Shown here: piece by piece, positions 46,901-60,125 of the stretch
How positions within the stretch are numbered: position 1 is the first letter of the stretch
How the letters are laid out: every line of letters begins with the position of its first letter
Made by a program: the position numbers and the translations under genes
NCBI RefSeq assembly: GCF_018691265.1
Contig: NW_024881316.1
Span: 28,765,319-28,829,318, forward strand
Direction of reading: 5' to 3'
DNA length: 64,000 nt
Source of the DNA: Tyto alba
Lineage: Eukaryota; Chordata; Aves; Strigiformes; Tytonidae
Notes under the pieces: model-generated
The model's input: the letters and a program-made list of their open reading frames with translations, nothing else
Told to the model about the DNA's origin: nothing
Database searches by the model: none

Positions 46901-49900
46901 ACAGCACGGTCCCATGGGGTCCTAGCCCCTAAAGGAGCCTGGCCATGTGAACCTGCCCCAGCTCTGCATCCACTACAGCAAGGGCCCCAAATTCACAATT
47001 AGGACAAGCTAAAGACTTTTTCCTCCTACTTGCCTGTTAGCTAAGTTTGCCCCGCTCCCTGCACTCAGTGTGCCATGTGCTTGGACCCCACTTACATTTG
47101 CCATGCTTATAGACATCTAACTCCAGCCTGAAGGCTCAGTACGTGACTGGGCTCCCAAAATCTGAGCAGGATACCACCCCGTGCTGCAATTCCCAAACCT
47201 GCTTGTGAATTTAGTCTTCAAAAGTCTGAGCATGCCAAACTTCAAGCATATGTTTACGTCCTATTAAAGTCAAAGGGGGGTTTAAAGAACATCCTTACAT
47301 CCTTTGCCAGACTGAGGTATTTAATCTCTTCCTTGATCTCCCCCAAAAAGCATTTACATTTTAAACATATTTGTACTCTTGTTTATACGGGTTTTACTTC
47401 AAAAATTTTGGCAATTCGTCAACAATTGAATGCCGATGAAAGTCGGGAACCTGGTGAGCTTGGGGAGGTTAATGCTGCTTTACTCAGTTTTGCAAAGCTT
47501 TTAAGAAACACCAGCAATGGATTTCATTTGGCTCATAAATTGTTATGTTTGAGGAGTTATGCTCCAGGAATTACTTTTTACCATCCCTAGCTTATAAAAA
47601 TATTTAAATAGAAGTACTGTTTAAGCTAGTAAATATTAGACCTCCTTTACAAATACACTTTAAAAGCCATTTCATAAAATTTAGTGGATTGGTTTTACCT
47701 CTAATGTCAGGCAAATATAGGTTAATATCTCCTGATGCCAAACAATTTTAAATAAACTAATCCACTTCTAACAGCAGTAACTTACCTAGTTTGAATTACG
47801 TCTTGATACATCAAGTTAATTATTTTATTCTTTGAGAAGGAATCCCAAGAGATTTTGTATCTGTCTGGTTTGTATGCCTGAGTCCACATCTTAAAGACAA
47901 GTGAAATTAAAGTATTAAATAATCAGAAAATCAAACATTCTTGGTACTTTCTTCAAATAGATGTAGCATAGGCTGGAGGGTTGTTTGAGATAAAGGGCAT
48001 TGCTGATGAATATCAGAGATAATTCAAGCTTGATCTCTTGTGCTAAATAAAATCGATTAAATTCACTTGAATGTTTTATCAAAAACTCTTTCACATATAT
48101 ATAATCAGTTGTTTAAAGCAGAATTGCTGTCTTCTTCCATCATGACTGGCAGCTTAGGACAATTACTCAAGGTAACATGCATTTACTAATAAGGGAAGTA
48201 TAAAATGAAGGCAACATCTCTGACATGTTTTCATGCATCTTCTGGAAATTACATTTCTGCATCAAAATTACTGTTCTAGAGTATTATTTATCTCTAAAGA
48301 TGGAAATTATAGAGTTGCAGATTGTGCATCTCCAAATATGCCATAGACAAGAGGGCAAACCTGAGTAATTACCAATCAGTGGACACTCCATCACTTACTA
48401 GGCAGTAGTAATGTCATTGTGATGCTGAGCCTTTAATTTGTAGATGAAACTAAGAACAAAACACAAACAAGAAAATTATTTTTTTTTTACTCCTAAATTA
48501 TGTGCATGTCTTTTTATACAGCAAATGTGCTACAGGCTGAAGAATCGGATCACCTGAGTGGGCTCTCTTCTGTCCTTCAGCTGCCCTGAGGTTGCATGTT
48601 GTGCAGAGCTGATATCTAGTTTATAAAGAATCTGCTATGGCACTTGACAGAAGCACCACAACAGCCTGGGGGTTGTTCTGTCAGTGTAACCCTCGCACCG
48701 CCGGTGCCTTGCTGAGAAGCCCTTCATATTAGACCATGCATTTTTACTAGTGCCAAATGCATGGAAGTCTGGCCTCAGCTGAGGTTTCAGGTGCTGCTGT
48801 AATGGTAATTAATACCACCAATAAAACTGGGGCACTGATGCTGTGTGGGATCTTCCTCCTGTCTGCATCGCCTTTTGAATTGCAAGTTGTACACTGGGTT
48901 TATCAGTGGTAGAGCTGTGTGCCAGTGGTAATTCACCTCCCTGGCTTCAGTCAAATGCAGCTACAGGGATTTAACTGAGAAATGGTTCTACCTGTGCAGT
49001 GCAAAGTTACTTCCCTGTGAATATATTAGTGATAAAACAAAGATATATTAATGCTTGTCACGTCTTTTCCTACCTTGGATAAAATGCCTTTTCCCCTCTT
49101 AGTTGTGAGTAGTCAATGACAACACAAAATAACTCCCTGAATCAGTCTTGTCTTTCATGTGACTTTCTTGTTACTCTTCTACAACTATCGCAATTTAATA
49201 AGGTAGCTGAAAGGTAGCTTAATCAAACGGTAGATTAATACGATTCTTGGGGCTACGTTCAGTTTTTAACTAACTATGTAATCATGAGGTACAATGTGTT
49301 TCCGACCTTTAATCAGTGTCCCTGTAGTGAGTGTGTTTGTAAGCACAAAAACAGCCCAATAGGGCCCAGAAAGAGATGTTTCTTCACCTCCTTAGCAACA
49401 TTCTTACAAGTGACCTTTTCTAAGAGCTCAAAGTGCCTTAAACCCAACAACCCACACCTTTTCGAAAGGTTTTAGGAACTTCATGTAATCCACAGCACCC
49501 CACCAACTAAGTCCATCCTGCAAGGGAGATATTGGTGCAGGGTGGTCAAAGGAGGTGTCTGATGCCAAGCGGAGTGAGGGCTTGAATTAACTCTCAGTGG
49601 CTGTTTCCGTGTGTTTCCATTCAGAAACGGTGAGATTCAGCTCGGCTGACATAAGAAATGGAAAGCTTGATCAAGTCTGCCAGTGCCCTTAGTCCCTTCT
49701 ACAGACAGCAGAGACGGGTCCTGGGGAGGCCACCTCCAACCTGCCACCTGGCAACGGCCTGGGGGTGCTTCAAGATGAGCTGAAGGAACGTGGATGGTTT
49801 CCTTAGATGTGAAAGCATTTAATGTTTGGGATTTCTTTTTGTTTTTCTGTAAATTTCCTGACTGGGGGAAGAAGCTGTATCTTGATCCTCTTGTTTAAAC

Positions 49901-52900
49901 CAGAGTAAGGAAGAAATACCAAGGCAGAGTGACCCTGCTGCTGATAAAGGTTTTTAATCTTTATTTAAAAAGCAAGTAAATTGTTTTGTCCTTCACTATG
50001 TGTTCTTCATCAATAAATTACAGGAACTTGAAACTCTCAGCCCAACAAGGATGTAAAGTCAAAATGCATGAAAGCTTGAACAGAATCATCACTGCCTGGG
50101 AATAACTCAAACACTGTGTGCCTTCCCTGTCATAGCTGAGCCATATTTCCTTTTAAAAACCAAACTTTGCCCTAAGGGAAAAGGAAGTGCATAGGACTGT
50201 GCTCCCTCAGGTTCTCTTCAGCTGCACGGTGGTAGGTCTGCGCTGTAGGTGAGGAGAGGAAGGGTGGAGGAATGTCACCAAAACCTTTGCTTCGCTGTGA
50301 CCCTCTGATGGCACAAGAGCCCCCCGGCTGCTGCTTCGGGCCATGCTCACCCTTCGGTGAGGCTCCACATCTCTGTCCTGACTGCTGTCTCCTGCTCCCA
50401 GAGCTGCTCTCCGGCTCCTCTGAAGCGTGTGGAGCTGTGGCTGACCCGCTGTGTCTGTGTGTCTGTCTGCACATGTAAGGGAGAGAGGGCCAGAGAAGCC
50501 TCAGGCCCTCGCGCTGCAGGAGGCGATGAATACCCAAGAGGCGTGAGGAGGGCTGCCATCGCAGCGCCAATGATTTGTGCAGATCCCTGGGTCTTCTCTG
50601 AGTAACGTGCAACCTCCCGCTGGGTCTCAGCTTTCGTCTGCAGCACAGCTCTGGCAAGAACTCTTTCACCAGGTAACTCAGTGTCCCTTTTTCTCTCCCT
50701 TGCCAGTTACATCCCATTCATTAACCCCCAGAGGTCACCTAAGGGATTATTTGTAACATTTCATCCCGACTGAATTTAACTGTTAATTTGATAGCATTGT
50801 ATCGGAGGAGAACCTAAACAAACACTGGAAGTGTTAGACATGAAAAAATTCCTGCGATGCTTTTTGCCACTTTCCTCCTTATTGCCAATTTTTCAATAAT
50901 AATTCTGCTCTTGTATTCATGTCCCTGCATCTCCCTGCCTTTTTTTTTTGCCAAGCAGAAAAGCTCCGAGGCCTCAGCTGACCCCATCTTGCAGAACGGC
51001 GTGCGATGGGAAGAGAGGCATCACTCAGCGAAGAACAAGAGAAGCAGAACAAGCATCCCTCCCACCGGCTGAGAGGAGCTGTAAATCTCAACTTCTGGGC
51101 ACGCAGTGAGCCCAGGATCACGCTGAGCCCAGGGTGGCTTTAATGAGCTAATGCTCCTGCAACCATTTAGCAAAGCCGGGGACTCACTCGAGCTCGGGGT
51201 AGTTTTAGCTGTGGTTTAACTATGTGATGGTTTCAATACCAGTTTGTGCCAAAGTGACACAAGGAGGATGAATGTAAAGCAACCAGCTTATACTGGGTCA
51301 CCAACAGGCTTTCTGTTTTGTTTTTTTTTTTTTTAATATCATACAGTCTGAATTCCACTTAATAATTGCTCCCCCACATTATAGCAAAATTAGTTCTTTG
51401 CTGAGCAGCGCATTTAAAAGCCCACAATTTGCCCAAGGGTATCAACACTGGAGTATGATGTTACACCTTTATCTCACTAAACCTTATCCACTGCACATTA
51501 AATATTCAGCCTGAGCTATTTCCACAGGTTCTCTCCATAGTCAGTGCAAAAAATTAGCATCTCCAGAGAGCAATTCATCCCCTTCAGGAGGTGTCTAGAA
51601 GAGATAGGCCGACTGCCCCCCTGAATGTGTGCCTCTCTCCTTACTGGCTATGAGCTGGACACCTCACTTTTAGAAAGCTCAGTGTAGCAGAGGCAAATCA
51701 TCCCTATCTCTACAAAAACATCCTATTCCAGTAATAGCAGTTTCCCATTGAAGACAAACACTGAGATATAGTAAGTTAGTGATTTCAGAGGAACAATTGC
51801 CAGGCTCTGGGCAGCTTTCAAAGGGAGCCACTGAGTTGCAGGACACTGTCTCCAGGTCCAAGAAAGTGGAATCTGGGCATCAACCAGCACAGGCAGCCCC
51901 ACTGCAGCTCACCTCCCGTACAGAGGCTCCTGGAAACCTTGGAGAGCTGAAGCAGCACTGAGTGAGAGCGTGCTGCACCAGGGCGGTGCATGCAGCAGTG
52001 TGTATCATGGTAGCAGGGCTGACTAGCATTAAGAAAGGTTGCAGTGAAGATGCACAGGTCCAGGCATCTGCATGGGAGATAAAAGCCCACAAAGGACATT
52101 TCATATTTTCTTGGGAGCTGAAGCCCTTGCCACCACACCTGATCTGTCATTGTGCTACAACGGGAGCTGCTAGGCCGTGCTTGTCACACACCTGCTGACC
52201 ATCCTTCCCCGAAAGCAGCTGGGTGCCCTCTGCAGAAGGAACAGCTTTCAGGCACCTGGAAAACCACATCAGCACTGAAGGATCCACCACAAAGCACAAC
52301 CCTCCCGGCTACCATCATTCATCTCTCCACTGCAGGAACAGTGACCACCAGCCTGGTCACTCTCTTCCCTTCTAGTAGCACCTCTCTTGGTGGTCCTTCC
52401 AGGGAAACAACCCTCATCAGCAATGAGGTCATGACAGCCAGCTCACCTCCTGCCTCCCCTGAAGCAGAGGAACGGCCACTGCCTGCAGGCTGGAGGCTGA
52501 AAGTGGACTGAGGGCTGGAGGTGGACTGAGGGCCAAGGTGAAGCCCAGTGGCCACCAGAGCCTTCTGCTGGCCCCAGGGCATGAAGCACAGCCAAAGCAG
52601 GAGGTGCCCATGTGCTGCAAGAGCCCCATGGAGGCCACTTAATTGATTAATTTCAATTGGCATACAAATACAATCTAATAAGTTGCACAATCCTTTATGT
52701 AAGCTATGAGGGAACAGCAGAAAATTAATCACTTCTGGGTGAGAAATATAATCTGCAAACAAAAAACAAAAATAAGAGGAAAGTTCAGCTCAAAACTCTG
52801 CAGTTCTATGTTAAAATATACTTTAAATACTGTCTTGAATCTTATTTAGCTCATCATTATTTTGCTATCTGAGCAACCTGTATATAAAGACCCAGATCCG

Positions 52901-53261
52901 AGTGACATCAAATAAGATATCTCAGGTATTTAAACTAGGAATGCAATTACTTTAGGTTCTTCCCACTGTCACCAGAGAGAAATAAATGCTTCTCTGCTCT
53001 TGGGTGAGCCAGTCCACCCCGCAGAGGCACCTATTTCTTTCCACTGATTATGGAAGGAGCCTACTGTTGTCTGTGCTTCTAACTTAGTCATCTCATTTAG
53101 GTTCCCGTAACTAGCTAGGATGAATCCAAGCCAAAATCAATCTGCTTAAGTATCAAATCTCCTCCCACCAAAGGCCAGGCTGAACTTGCTGTTACAGCAA
53201 ACAAAAACCACAGCTCTTGACACTTGTTTTTCCCAAGCAACAAAGCCACAGTCATGAACAG
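46901..53261. other. Intergenic DNA, no gene recognised
   Basis: Includes an old-repeat-like segment at 47225-47285, a long AT-rich stretch (47600-49300), a GC-richer patch at 50170-50720 with a 181-codon open frame on the - strand, and another GC-richer patch at 51780-52660. None of the open frames shows a domain, conserved motif or splice pattern. A short imperfect tandem (tggactgagggctggagg-type unit) sits at about 52500-52540. Confidence 0.4.
47225..47285. repeat. Possible ancient dispersed repeat
   Basis: The words gagcatgccaaacttcaagc and catatgtttacgtcctatta followed by aagtcaaaggg resemble an old amniote repeat with the pattern taagcacatgcttaagtccc then attgaagtcaatggg. Single short match, family not named. 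Confidence 0.35.
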
Positions 53262-54115
53262 CATCACAGAATCACAGAACGGTTTGGGTGGGAAGGAACC
53301 TTCAGAAATCATCCAGTCCCAACCCCTGTGCCACAGGCAGGGACACCTTCTACTAGATCAGGTTGCTCAAAGCCCCATCCAGCCCAACCTTGAACACTGC
53401 CAATGATAAGGCATCCTGTTCTAGTGTCTCATCACCCTCATAATTAAAAATTTATTCCTTATATCCAACGCAAATCTACCCTTTTTCAGTTTAAAACTAT
53501 TCCCTTGCCCTTTCACTACAGACCTCGCTAAAAAGTTTCTCTCCATTTGTCTTGTAAGCCCCCTTTATATTTAAGGGCCACAATAAGGTCTCCCTGAAGC
53601 CTTCTCTTCTCCAGGCTGAACAAGCCCAACTCTTTCAGCCTTTCTTCACAGGAGAGGTGCTCCAGCCCCCTGGTGATTTTCATGGCCTCCTCTGGGCCTG
53701 CTCAAACAGATCTATGTCCTCCTTGTGCTGGGCCTCCCAGAGCTGAACACAGTGCTGCAGGCGGGATCTCATGAGAGTGGAGTAGAGGGGGAGAATCACC
53801 TCCCTCGACCTGCTGGTCACACTGCTTTTGATGCAGCCCGGGATACAGTTGCCTTTTGCACACTGCTGGCTCACATCTAACTTTTCATCCACCAGTACCC
53901 CCAAGTCCTTCACCCCAGGGCTGCTCTAATCCATTCATCACCCAGCCTGTGCTGATACTGGGGATTGCCCTGACCCATGTGCAGGACCTTGCACTTGTCC
54001 TTGTTGAAGTTCATGAGGTTCACACTGGCCCACTCCTCAGGACTGTCAAGGTACCTGTAGAAGGCAGCCCTTCCATCTGCACCAGCTTGGTGTCATCCAC
54101 AGTCCTTTTCAAACA
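53262..54115 (-). mobile_element. CR1 LINE fragment covering the 3' end and end of ORF2, antisense
   Basis: Begins with the reversed CR1 terminus catcacagaatcacagaacg and proceeds through tgctcaaagccccatccagc, ttctccaggctgaacaagcc and tgatgcagcccgggatacag. It ends with ccatgtgcaggaccttgcac and cagcttggtgtcatcc, about 850 bp of the normal order. On the - strand a 77-codon stretch (53913-53680) reads [18 protein letters not shown] and [19 protein letters not shown], the C-terminal part of CR1 ORF2. It is more diverged than the nested copy at 26361. Confidence 0.95.
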
Positions 54116-55849
54116 GAAATAATGTTAGTTAGAGATACTCTGCACCTGGCACTGTGCAATGGATGTTGAAAGGGGTGTGAAGCAGCACAGCAAATGACCT
54201 TCCACGTGTCAGCACTGAACCCCCTCCAGCCCTAGGCCATCTCATGTTGCTCATGAGCTTCACTGTCATCCCTGAGATTTGCTTAAAAAGTGATTTGTGC
54301 TCTACCTCAGTTTTCATGGTTCCTTTAAAGCTGGACTTCATGTACTCATTGTAGTCTAACAGCCCTTTAAATGAAATATTCTTTTGTCAATACCAATACT
54401 ATAGTATTCTTTCTGTTAACACAATGTTTGGCATAAAACATTACTGGTTATTATATTCTTTAATCCCAGAGACTGCTGGGAAGTTCTCAATAAATAATAA
54501 TTTTCATTTATTTTCAACACAGGCATCTATAAGTAATTGTGTAATATCACTGAGGATGAATTATCTGCAGGTCCGTGCTGCACTGTAAATAAAGTGCTGT
54601 GTGTGCTTTGTGCTATGTGAGCTGATGTGGTGCCAGGAACCTGAAATCATCTACTTTCCCGAGAGAGAGCAAGAAAAAGAGAGGGTATATGGAGAACACA
54701 GCTCAAGTCTTACAATTTGGGCTGATTAGGGACTCCAGTACTGGTTTCAGTTCCTTCCCTGCAACAGGCAGGTAATAATATTTCCTTTCTCTCACATTTC
54801 TGCCCTGCCAATGGCAGTGAGATGGGGGGCTGGTGGCCGCCCTTCCCATCAGGCAGCGTGTGCTCCGGATGCCAGTTCTGACCCACAGAGACCCTTTGGG
54901 CTGCAGGGGTTACCATGGTGGACTGCATCCCCCTCAGCTGCCCGATACCACCAGCTGCTTGTAGTGAAGAGCCTTGGTCTTTTCATGGAATAATATGAGC
55001 TGCTGCCAGAGGCAGGGATACAACAGTAAAAAAACTGGCCCGTGGCTTAAAAAAAAAAAAATCAGAATAGAAATGATGGCCTTCTGGGTGCTTGAGATCC
55101 TCTCCTCCTGAGAAAAAATCAAAACCTGCCAAGATCTTAAGTAATCTGGCTCCATATCTATCTGCAACTGACTCAGCGGTCTTCCCTTCCTCCAGCTGCA
55201 TAAGTAGCGTGTTAAATGTCCTAAAGCCAGGGATGATATCAGTCCTTGATGAATGAACATCTACTACTCCTACTGCAGATGCTCCGCAAGGTCCCCCGGG
55301 ATGTCCCTGCTGCTCTAGGCACATACCAGCACTAAACACAGTTTCCTGCCCGCTTTTGCTTTCCATGCAAATGAGCAAGATGTAAAGTTTGGCAGGTCAC
55401 TCTGGTGACTTGTTAGTGTTTCTGAAAAGTCAAATGTGAGCTATGGGATTTTATTCCTGCTTTTTTTTTGCCAGTAGCTCCTAATAAAATGTGTGGGGAA
55501 AATATCAATATGCTTGTACAATGAGAACAAAGAAGCAACTGAATCACCCAGACCATCAACCTCACTGAAAATGTCTGTGCTGTATTAGATAATGTTGAAC
55601 GGCAGTTATGCCAATGCCTCAGATGCTTTGTACATACCAAGTCTGAAACGGTAATATCTAATAGTTGTGATTTCTAATTAATATAATCAGTATATGGTTA
55701 TTTTAAGTAATATTTTAGTATCAGAATCCATTTGCTTCCGCTACCTGAGAGGTGCTGCAGCCAGAGAGCAAGGATTCCCCTAATAACTATGCCATTATCA
55801 GGTGGACCCGAGGAAATTCACTTTGGAGTACTTTGAGATCTGGCTGAAG
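54116..55849. other. Intergenic DNA, no gene recognised
   Basis: Mostly unique AT-rich sequence. A GC-richer patch around 54800-54960 and overlapping open frames of 100-131 codons on the - strand (54934-55378) have no known similarity. Confidence 0.4.
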
Positions 55850-56865
55850 GAGTCTCAGAGCCATTAGTGGTTATAACTGAGGTTCATGAAGGATGGGAGA
55901 GATCCCAGAAGACTGAAAAAAGGGCTTTTTCAGATGGAAAAGCCTAGGATCAGCTTGCCACTCAACAGTGCTCAACAAACACTCAACAGTACTCAAATAA
56001 TCAGAGCTATCTGCAAACCCACAGAAAAATAAGATGATAAAAAGTATCTAATGTGTTCACCAGGAATAAATTGTGTGCAGCCAACCCAGCTTCCTTCTTA
56101 GACAACATTACAAGCCAGAGAGCAAGCATTGTAACGCATGACTTGAGTAAGATGGTCGCAAATGACATTCTCATGCGCAAGCTGGGGGAAAGCACTCTTA
56201 AATGAATCACAGTAATGAGATTACAGGTCTTGTCCAAAAACCTACAAAGAATGAACAATATTCTTTGAGTGTCTTGAAAAAACAGTACAGAATGGGCTGC
56301 TACACACTGCTGCGAACGGGGGCTGCCTGATATTTTTACTAATGACTCATGTTATGAGAGTGGGTATGCATAAAACATCAACCTCGAAAGATCTGCCGGC
56401 ACCGAAAGACAGGAGCAGAATTCACAATGATCATCTAAATTCTGCAAAGTGCTCTCAGATCAGCAGTGGGATTCAAGAAGGACAAGCACAAAAAGCTTGA
56501 TGCTTCGGAAAAAGCATCAGCTGTGAGAAAATAGGGTGAGGAGCCATGCAAGATCGATGGAGTGAATCACAGCACCAGGCAAGAGCGTCAAATTCTTGCG
56601 AGGGCAGTAAGCAATCTCTTGGGGACGTCAAGAGTGGGGGTGCAGGCTGGAAGGCATGTGGAGGGGTCCTCCTGCTTTGCTCAGTGCTGGTGGAGGCCCA
56701 GCAAGACTGCTGTGTCTTGTTTTGGACACCACCCTTCAAGGAAGATGTGGAACAGTTAAAGACAGCTCAGAGCAAAGTGACAAAATTAAGAAGTGCAGAA
56801 AATATGGCCTGCACAGAAAGACTGAACAAACTGGTAGCCTGGAGAGGGGAAGGCTGATAAATGCC
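55850..56865 (+). mobile_element. Ancient CR1/L3-type LINE ORF2 remnant, sense
   Basis: Blocks occur in the correct order for the second half of an old amniote CR1 ORF2. There is a cagccaacccagcttccttc region (56078), a gacttgagtaagatggtcgc region corresponding to motif A with most of it lost (about 56142), gacattctcatgcgcaagct (56164) and a tatttttactaatgactcat region (about 56331). The final part encodes text like LFWTPPFKEDVEQL (about 56718-56757), matching the FWAPHFxKDxxxL pattern. Internal deletions remove much of the middle. No functional frame survives. Confidence 0.72.
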
Positions 56866-57373
56866 ATGGTCCCAACCATCTCCTCACCAGTCCTGACTGT
56901 GGACACTGTGCCTATGCTGACTCACAAAAAGGAAGAGTTTTTTTTCACTGACCTACTACAGTCTCTGTGTTACAGAACTCTTGTAAAGCTGAGGCTGTCT
57001 TGCTTGGCAATGCTTTTGTGGGTACGTAATACACACCGCTGTGCTGCAAAATTAATGCTGGGTAAAGCTGGTTTGAACAGGAGGCTCAGAGGTGGTTGGT
57101 TATCCTGGAACCAGTCAACACGCTGACCAGAGCTTGATAGTGAAGGATCACCACAGGGAAAATGCCACCTAACATGCAAGCAGGGATGAGCCAGCCCAGA
57201 CCTTTCCCGTCCCGCAAGTTGGCATCCAGGGACATGGATGTGCATGGTGGCATTTCCAAGTGTTACCAAGGGTTGTCGGGTACAAAGGAAGTGCTGGAAA
57301 TGGGTGTTTTGGCTTCAGTTTTGTTTAGTAAAAGAAATTCCGGCAAAGGTGATCTCTTGATATTCTGTCCACT
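56866..57373. other. Spacer between CR1 fossil and LTR
   Basis: About 500 bp of unassigned sequence. One 156-codon open frame overlaps both the CR1 remnant and this stretch and looks fortuitous. Confidence 0.4.
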
Positions 57374-58397
57374 TGTAGTGGTTTGAGCCCAGAGGGCAAC
57401 TGAGCACCACATAGCCACTCACTTACCCACCCCACTCCACCAGGAATGGGAAGGAGAAAATAAAGCAAAAGACTTGGGATTCGTGATAAAGATGGGGAGG
57501 GATGACTCACCCATTATGGTCATGGGCAAAGGACAAACTCCTTAACGGAAGAAAAGGAACATCATTTTAATTCAGACACTAACAAAAACACCACTTAACA
57601 GTCAGGGTGGGACAGTGAGAAGCATTGCCACATCTTGAGAACACCTTCCCCCCACCCCTCCCTTCTTCCCAGGCTCAGCTCTGCTCCCGATATCTCTACC
57701 TCCTCCCCCAGTGGCGCAGGGGCAGGGAATGGGGGGTGCAGTCAGTGCTGCCGCTTCTTCCTCCTCAGCAAGAGGACTCCTCACATTCTCCCATGCTCCA
57801 TTGTGGTCCCCCTCTCACAGGAGACAGTCCTCCACAAACTTTCTCTGGTAGGAGTCCTTCCCATGGGTCGCAGCCCTCCCTGAGCTGTTCTGGTATGGGA
57901 CCCCCCCACATGCTGCAGTCCTCCCAGCACTGAACTATAACAGTGGGAGCTTCTTCCATCAGTCCTGGCCTTCTTTGGACCCAGTCATCTGCTCCAGTGT
58001 GGGCTCCTCCACAGGCTACAGGTTGGCATCTGCTTCATCAGTGACCTCTATGGGTGTCAGGAGGGGGAAGCCCTGCTGTCTCACCATCGGATACAGGGGG
58101 GGGTCTCTGCTCCAGCACACCTCACCCCTTTCCTCTTCCCTTTTTCCACTGACCTCAGCATTCGCATACGTGTCCTTCTCGCAACTCCTCCTCACAACTC
58201 CAACTCCTCCTCCCAGGTTCTCCTTCTTAAATACATTCTCACAGAGGCGCAGCCACCACCACTAATTGGCTCAGCCTTGGCCAGAGGTGGGTCCAACTTG
58301 GAGCCGGGAGGGCTTCGAGAAGCTTCTTACAAGGGGCCACCTCTGTAGCCTCCTTCCCTGTTACCAAAAACCCTGCCCCTCACACAAACCCAGCACA
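57374..58397 (-). mobile_element. ERVL-like solo LTR, older copy
   Basis: A ~1.02-kb LTR beginning TGTAGTGGTTTGAGCCC on the + strand and ending CAGCACA, alignable along its whole length with 61698-62702. Read on the - strand, the end corresponds to the U5 terminus of a common avian LTR family (ggtgctcagttgcc then a aaccac terminus), and an ATTAAA poly(A) signal lies near 57569-57575. This makes the - strand the likely sense strand. The 5-bp flanks (ccact and gcctg) do not match, so the duplication has decayed or been lost. No gag, pol or env sequence adjoins it. CpG sites of the other copy are often TpG or CpA here, which points to greater age. Confidence 0.85.
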
Positions 58398-60100
58398 GCC
58401 TGGGGAAAGGTCCATAATACTTGGGGGGGGGGGGGGCGGAAAAAAAAGCTTGGCTTAGATTTGAAAAGGTACTGAAGCCAAAATCACAACTTCCTACTTC
58501 AGGTGCCTTTCTTTAGGAACCACAAAGCTCAACCTCACCAAAATGAGCTGTACCATGCCAGAAGGGGGCCGGAAATACCTGAGCCTCCATCAGTGCTTGG
58601 ACACGCCTGGTCACTCAGGACCCACCAACCAGTGGAAACCTCTTCCCAATGTTTGTATCCACAGACAGCTGGTGCTTCTGGACACACAGCTGGAAGGGAG
58701 CAGACAGCAACACTTGCTCCTCCCCAAAATCCTGATCAAAGGGTCAAAGGACCCATCTCAGGATGACAAAGGCTGGAGGTGGCACCAGGCTTAACACCAG
58801 AAGCACTGTGTCCCCAGTCCTGGCCACCACCCAGCCCCATGAGGTGCCCCCAGCAGTCGGTCGGGGGAGGAGACAGGTCCCCACTGCAGGAGAACAGAGC
58901 ATGGGGACATGGAGGGAGCAGGAGCTGGAGCATGGCTATAGGTGAAGAGCTAAAATGGGAAAAGAGACCAAAAACTTTAAACCACACATCTGCTAGCACC
59001 TGCTCTGCTCTTCCCATGGCTCCTGAAACAAATGTAATTAAACACTGAGGAGAACAGACTGACTGAACTTCAGCATTACTAATCTATTAAATTTCATTAA
59101 TTCTCCTTTCCATTATAAACTCTGAGAAAGAGCCATAATCTTGTTTGTGCTCTGTAGAAGATTGTTTGCAAGTGGTAAACAACCATAATTATCTCCAGTG
59201 TAATACCCAGTTGAATACCCAAACGAGTCACACATGGCAAGACTCTTCAGTTCGGCAAGGCTGCCATCGCACACGTAGGTGGATAGAGGCAACTGCCTCA
59301 TGTCTACACTTGTCTTCCCCTTCCCCAGTGATGTGGGGCTGTTGGACCCACTGCAAGCCTTCAGTGTTGGACATCTGGTCTCACATACATCCACAGGGCA
59401 AGCCTTCTCCCAAGGCACTTTGGGGAGATCTCCTCTGTATGAGCCCCGCTTTGCTGCGTTGACCAGAAGGTGAGGTTGGTGTCCAGCTTTGATGCAGGAG
59501 CTCATTTTCAGGTATTCAGGATACAGGCAATAATATTCAAACTTCTAACATATTTAACACACCGCGAGCAGGAAAGCTATCCGTGACTTGTAACCTAACT
59601 GTTATGCTATGAAATGTCATAAACTGTGCAACCAGAATTCCCTTCTCAGGTAACAGCATAATAATTTTATGCAAGTATCTGCTCTTTTCAGTACTGTTTT
59701 TCTTCCCATCCTGGAGTTTTCACTCTTTCCACATGTCCATCTTATGTCCAGTTCTAGCGTTTGAATTTAAATACATGTGATTTCTTTTGTTATTCTCATT
59801 GTTGCACATGGTTCAACTCACTAAACTGCTTTTTTTTTTTTTTTTTATTTAACTGTTCAATATCATGTAACCCAAATAATAGTTCATAAGCCTAAGGTAA
59901 AGTTAATGTAATAGCAGAAATCTCTAGTTTATTTGTAGGAACTGAGCTTTTATTTCATATGCTATTTATCATCAGAGATAAAATGTTATTGCAGGTTTTC
60001 TCAGAACTGTTCCTATAGCACCAGCGTGGAGGAAGTATGAAGATCAAAAGAGCAGAGAAATAATACTTGTTTCAGAAATTTAGATGCAAATAGAAATGGT

Positions 60101-60125
60101 AAAAAAAAAAAAAAAAAAAAAAAAA
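60101..60125. repeat. (A)25 homopolymer
   Basis: Twenty-five consecutive A. No retrocopy body is recognised in the preceding sequence. Confidence 0.95.

Noticed and set aside
50172..50717. 181-codon open frame on the - strand
   Set aside because: GC-rich region where stops are rare. Overlapping open frames occupy other frames of the same stretch; no domain, conserved motif or splice structure is visible.
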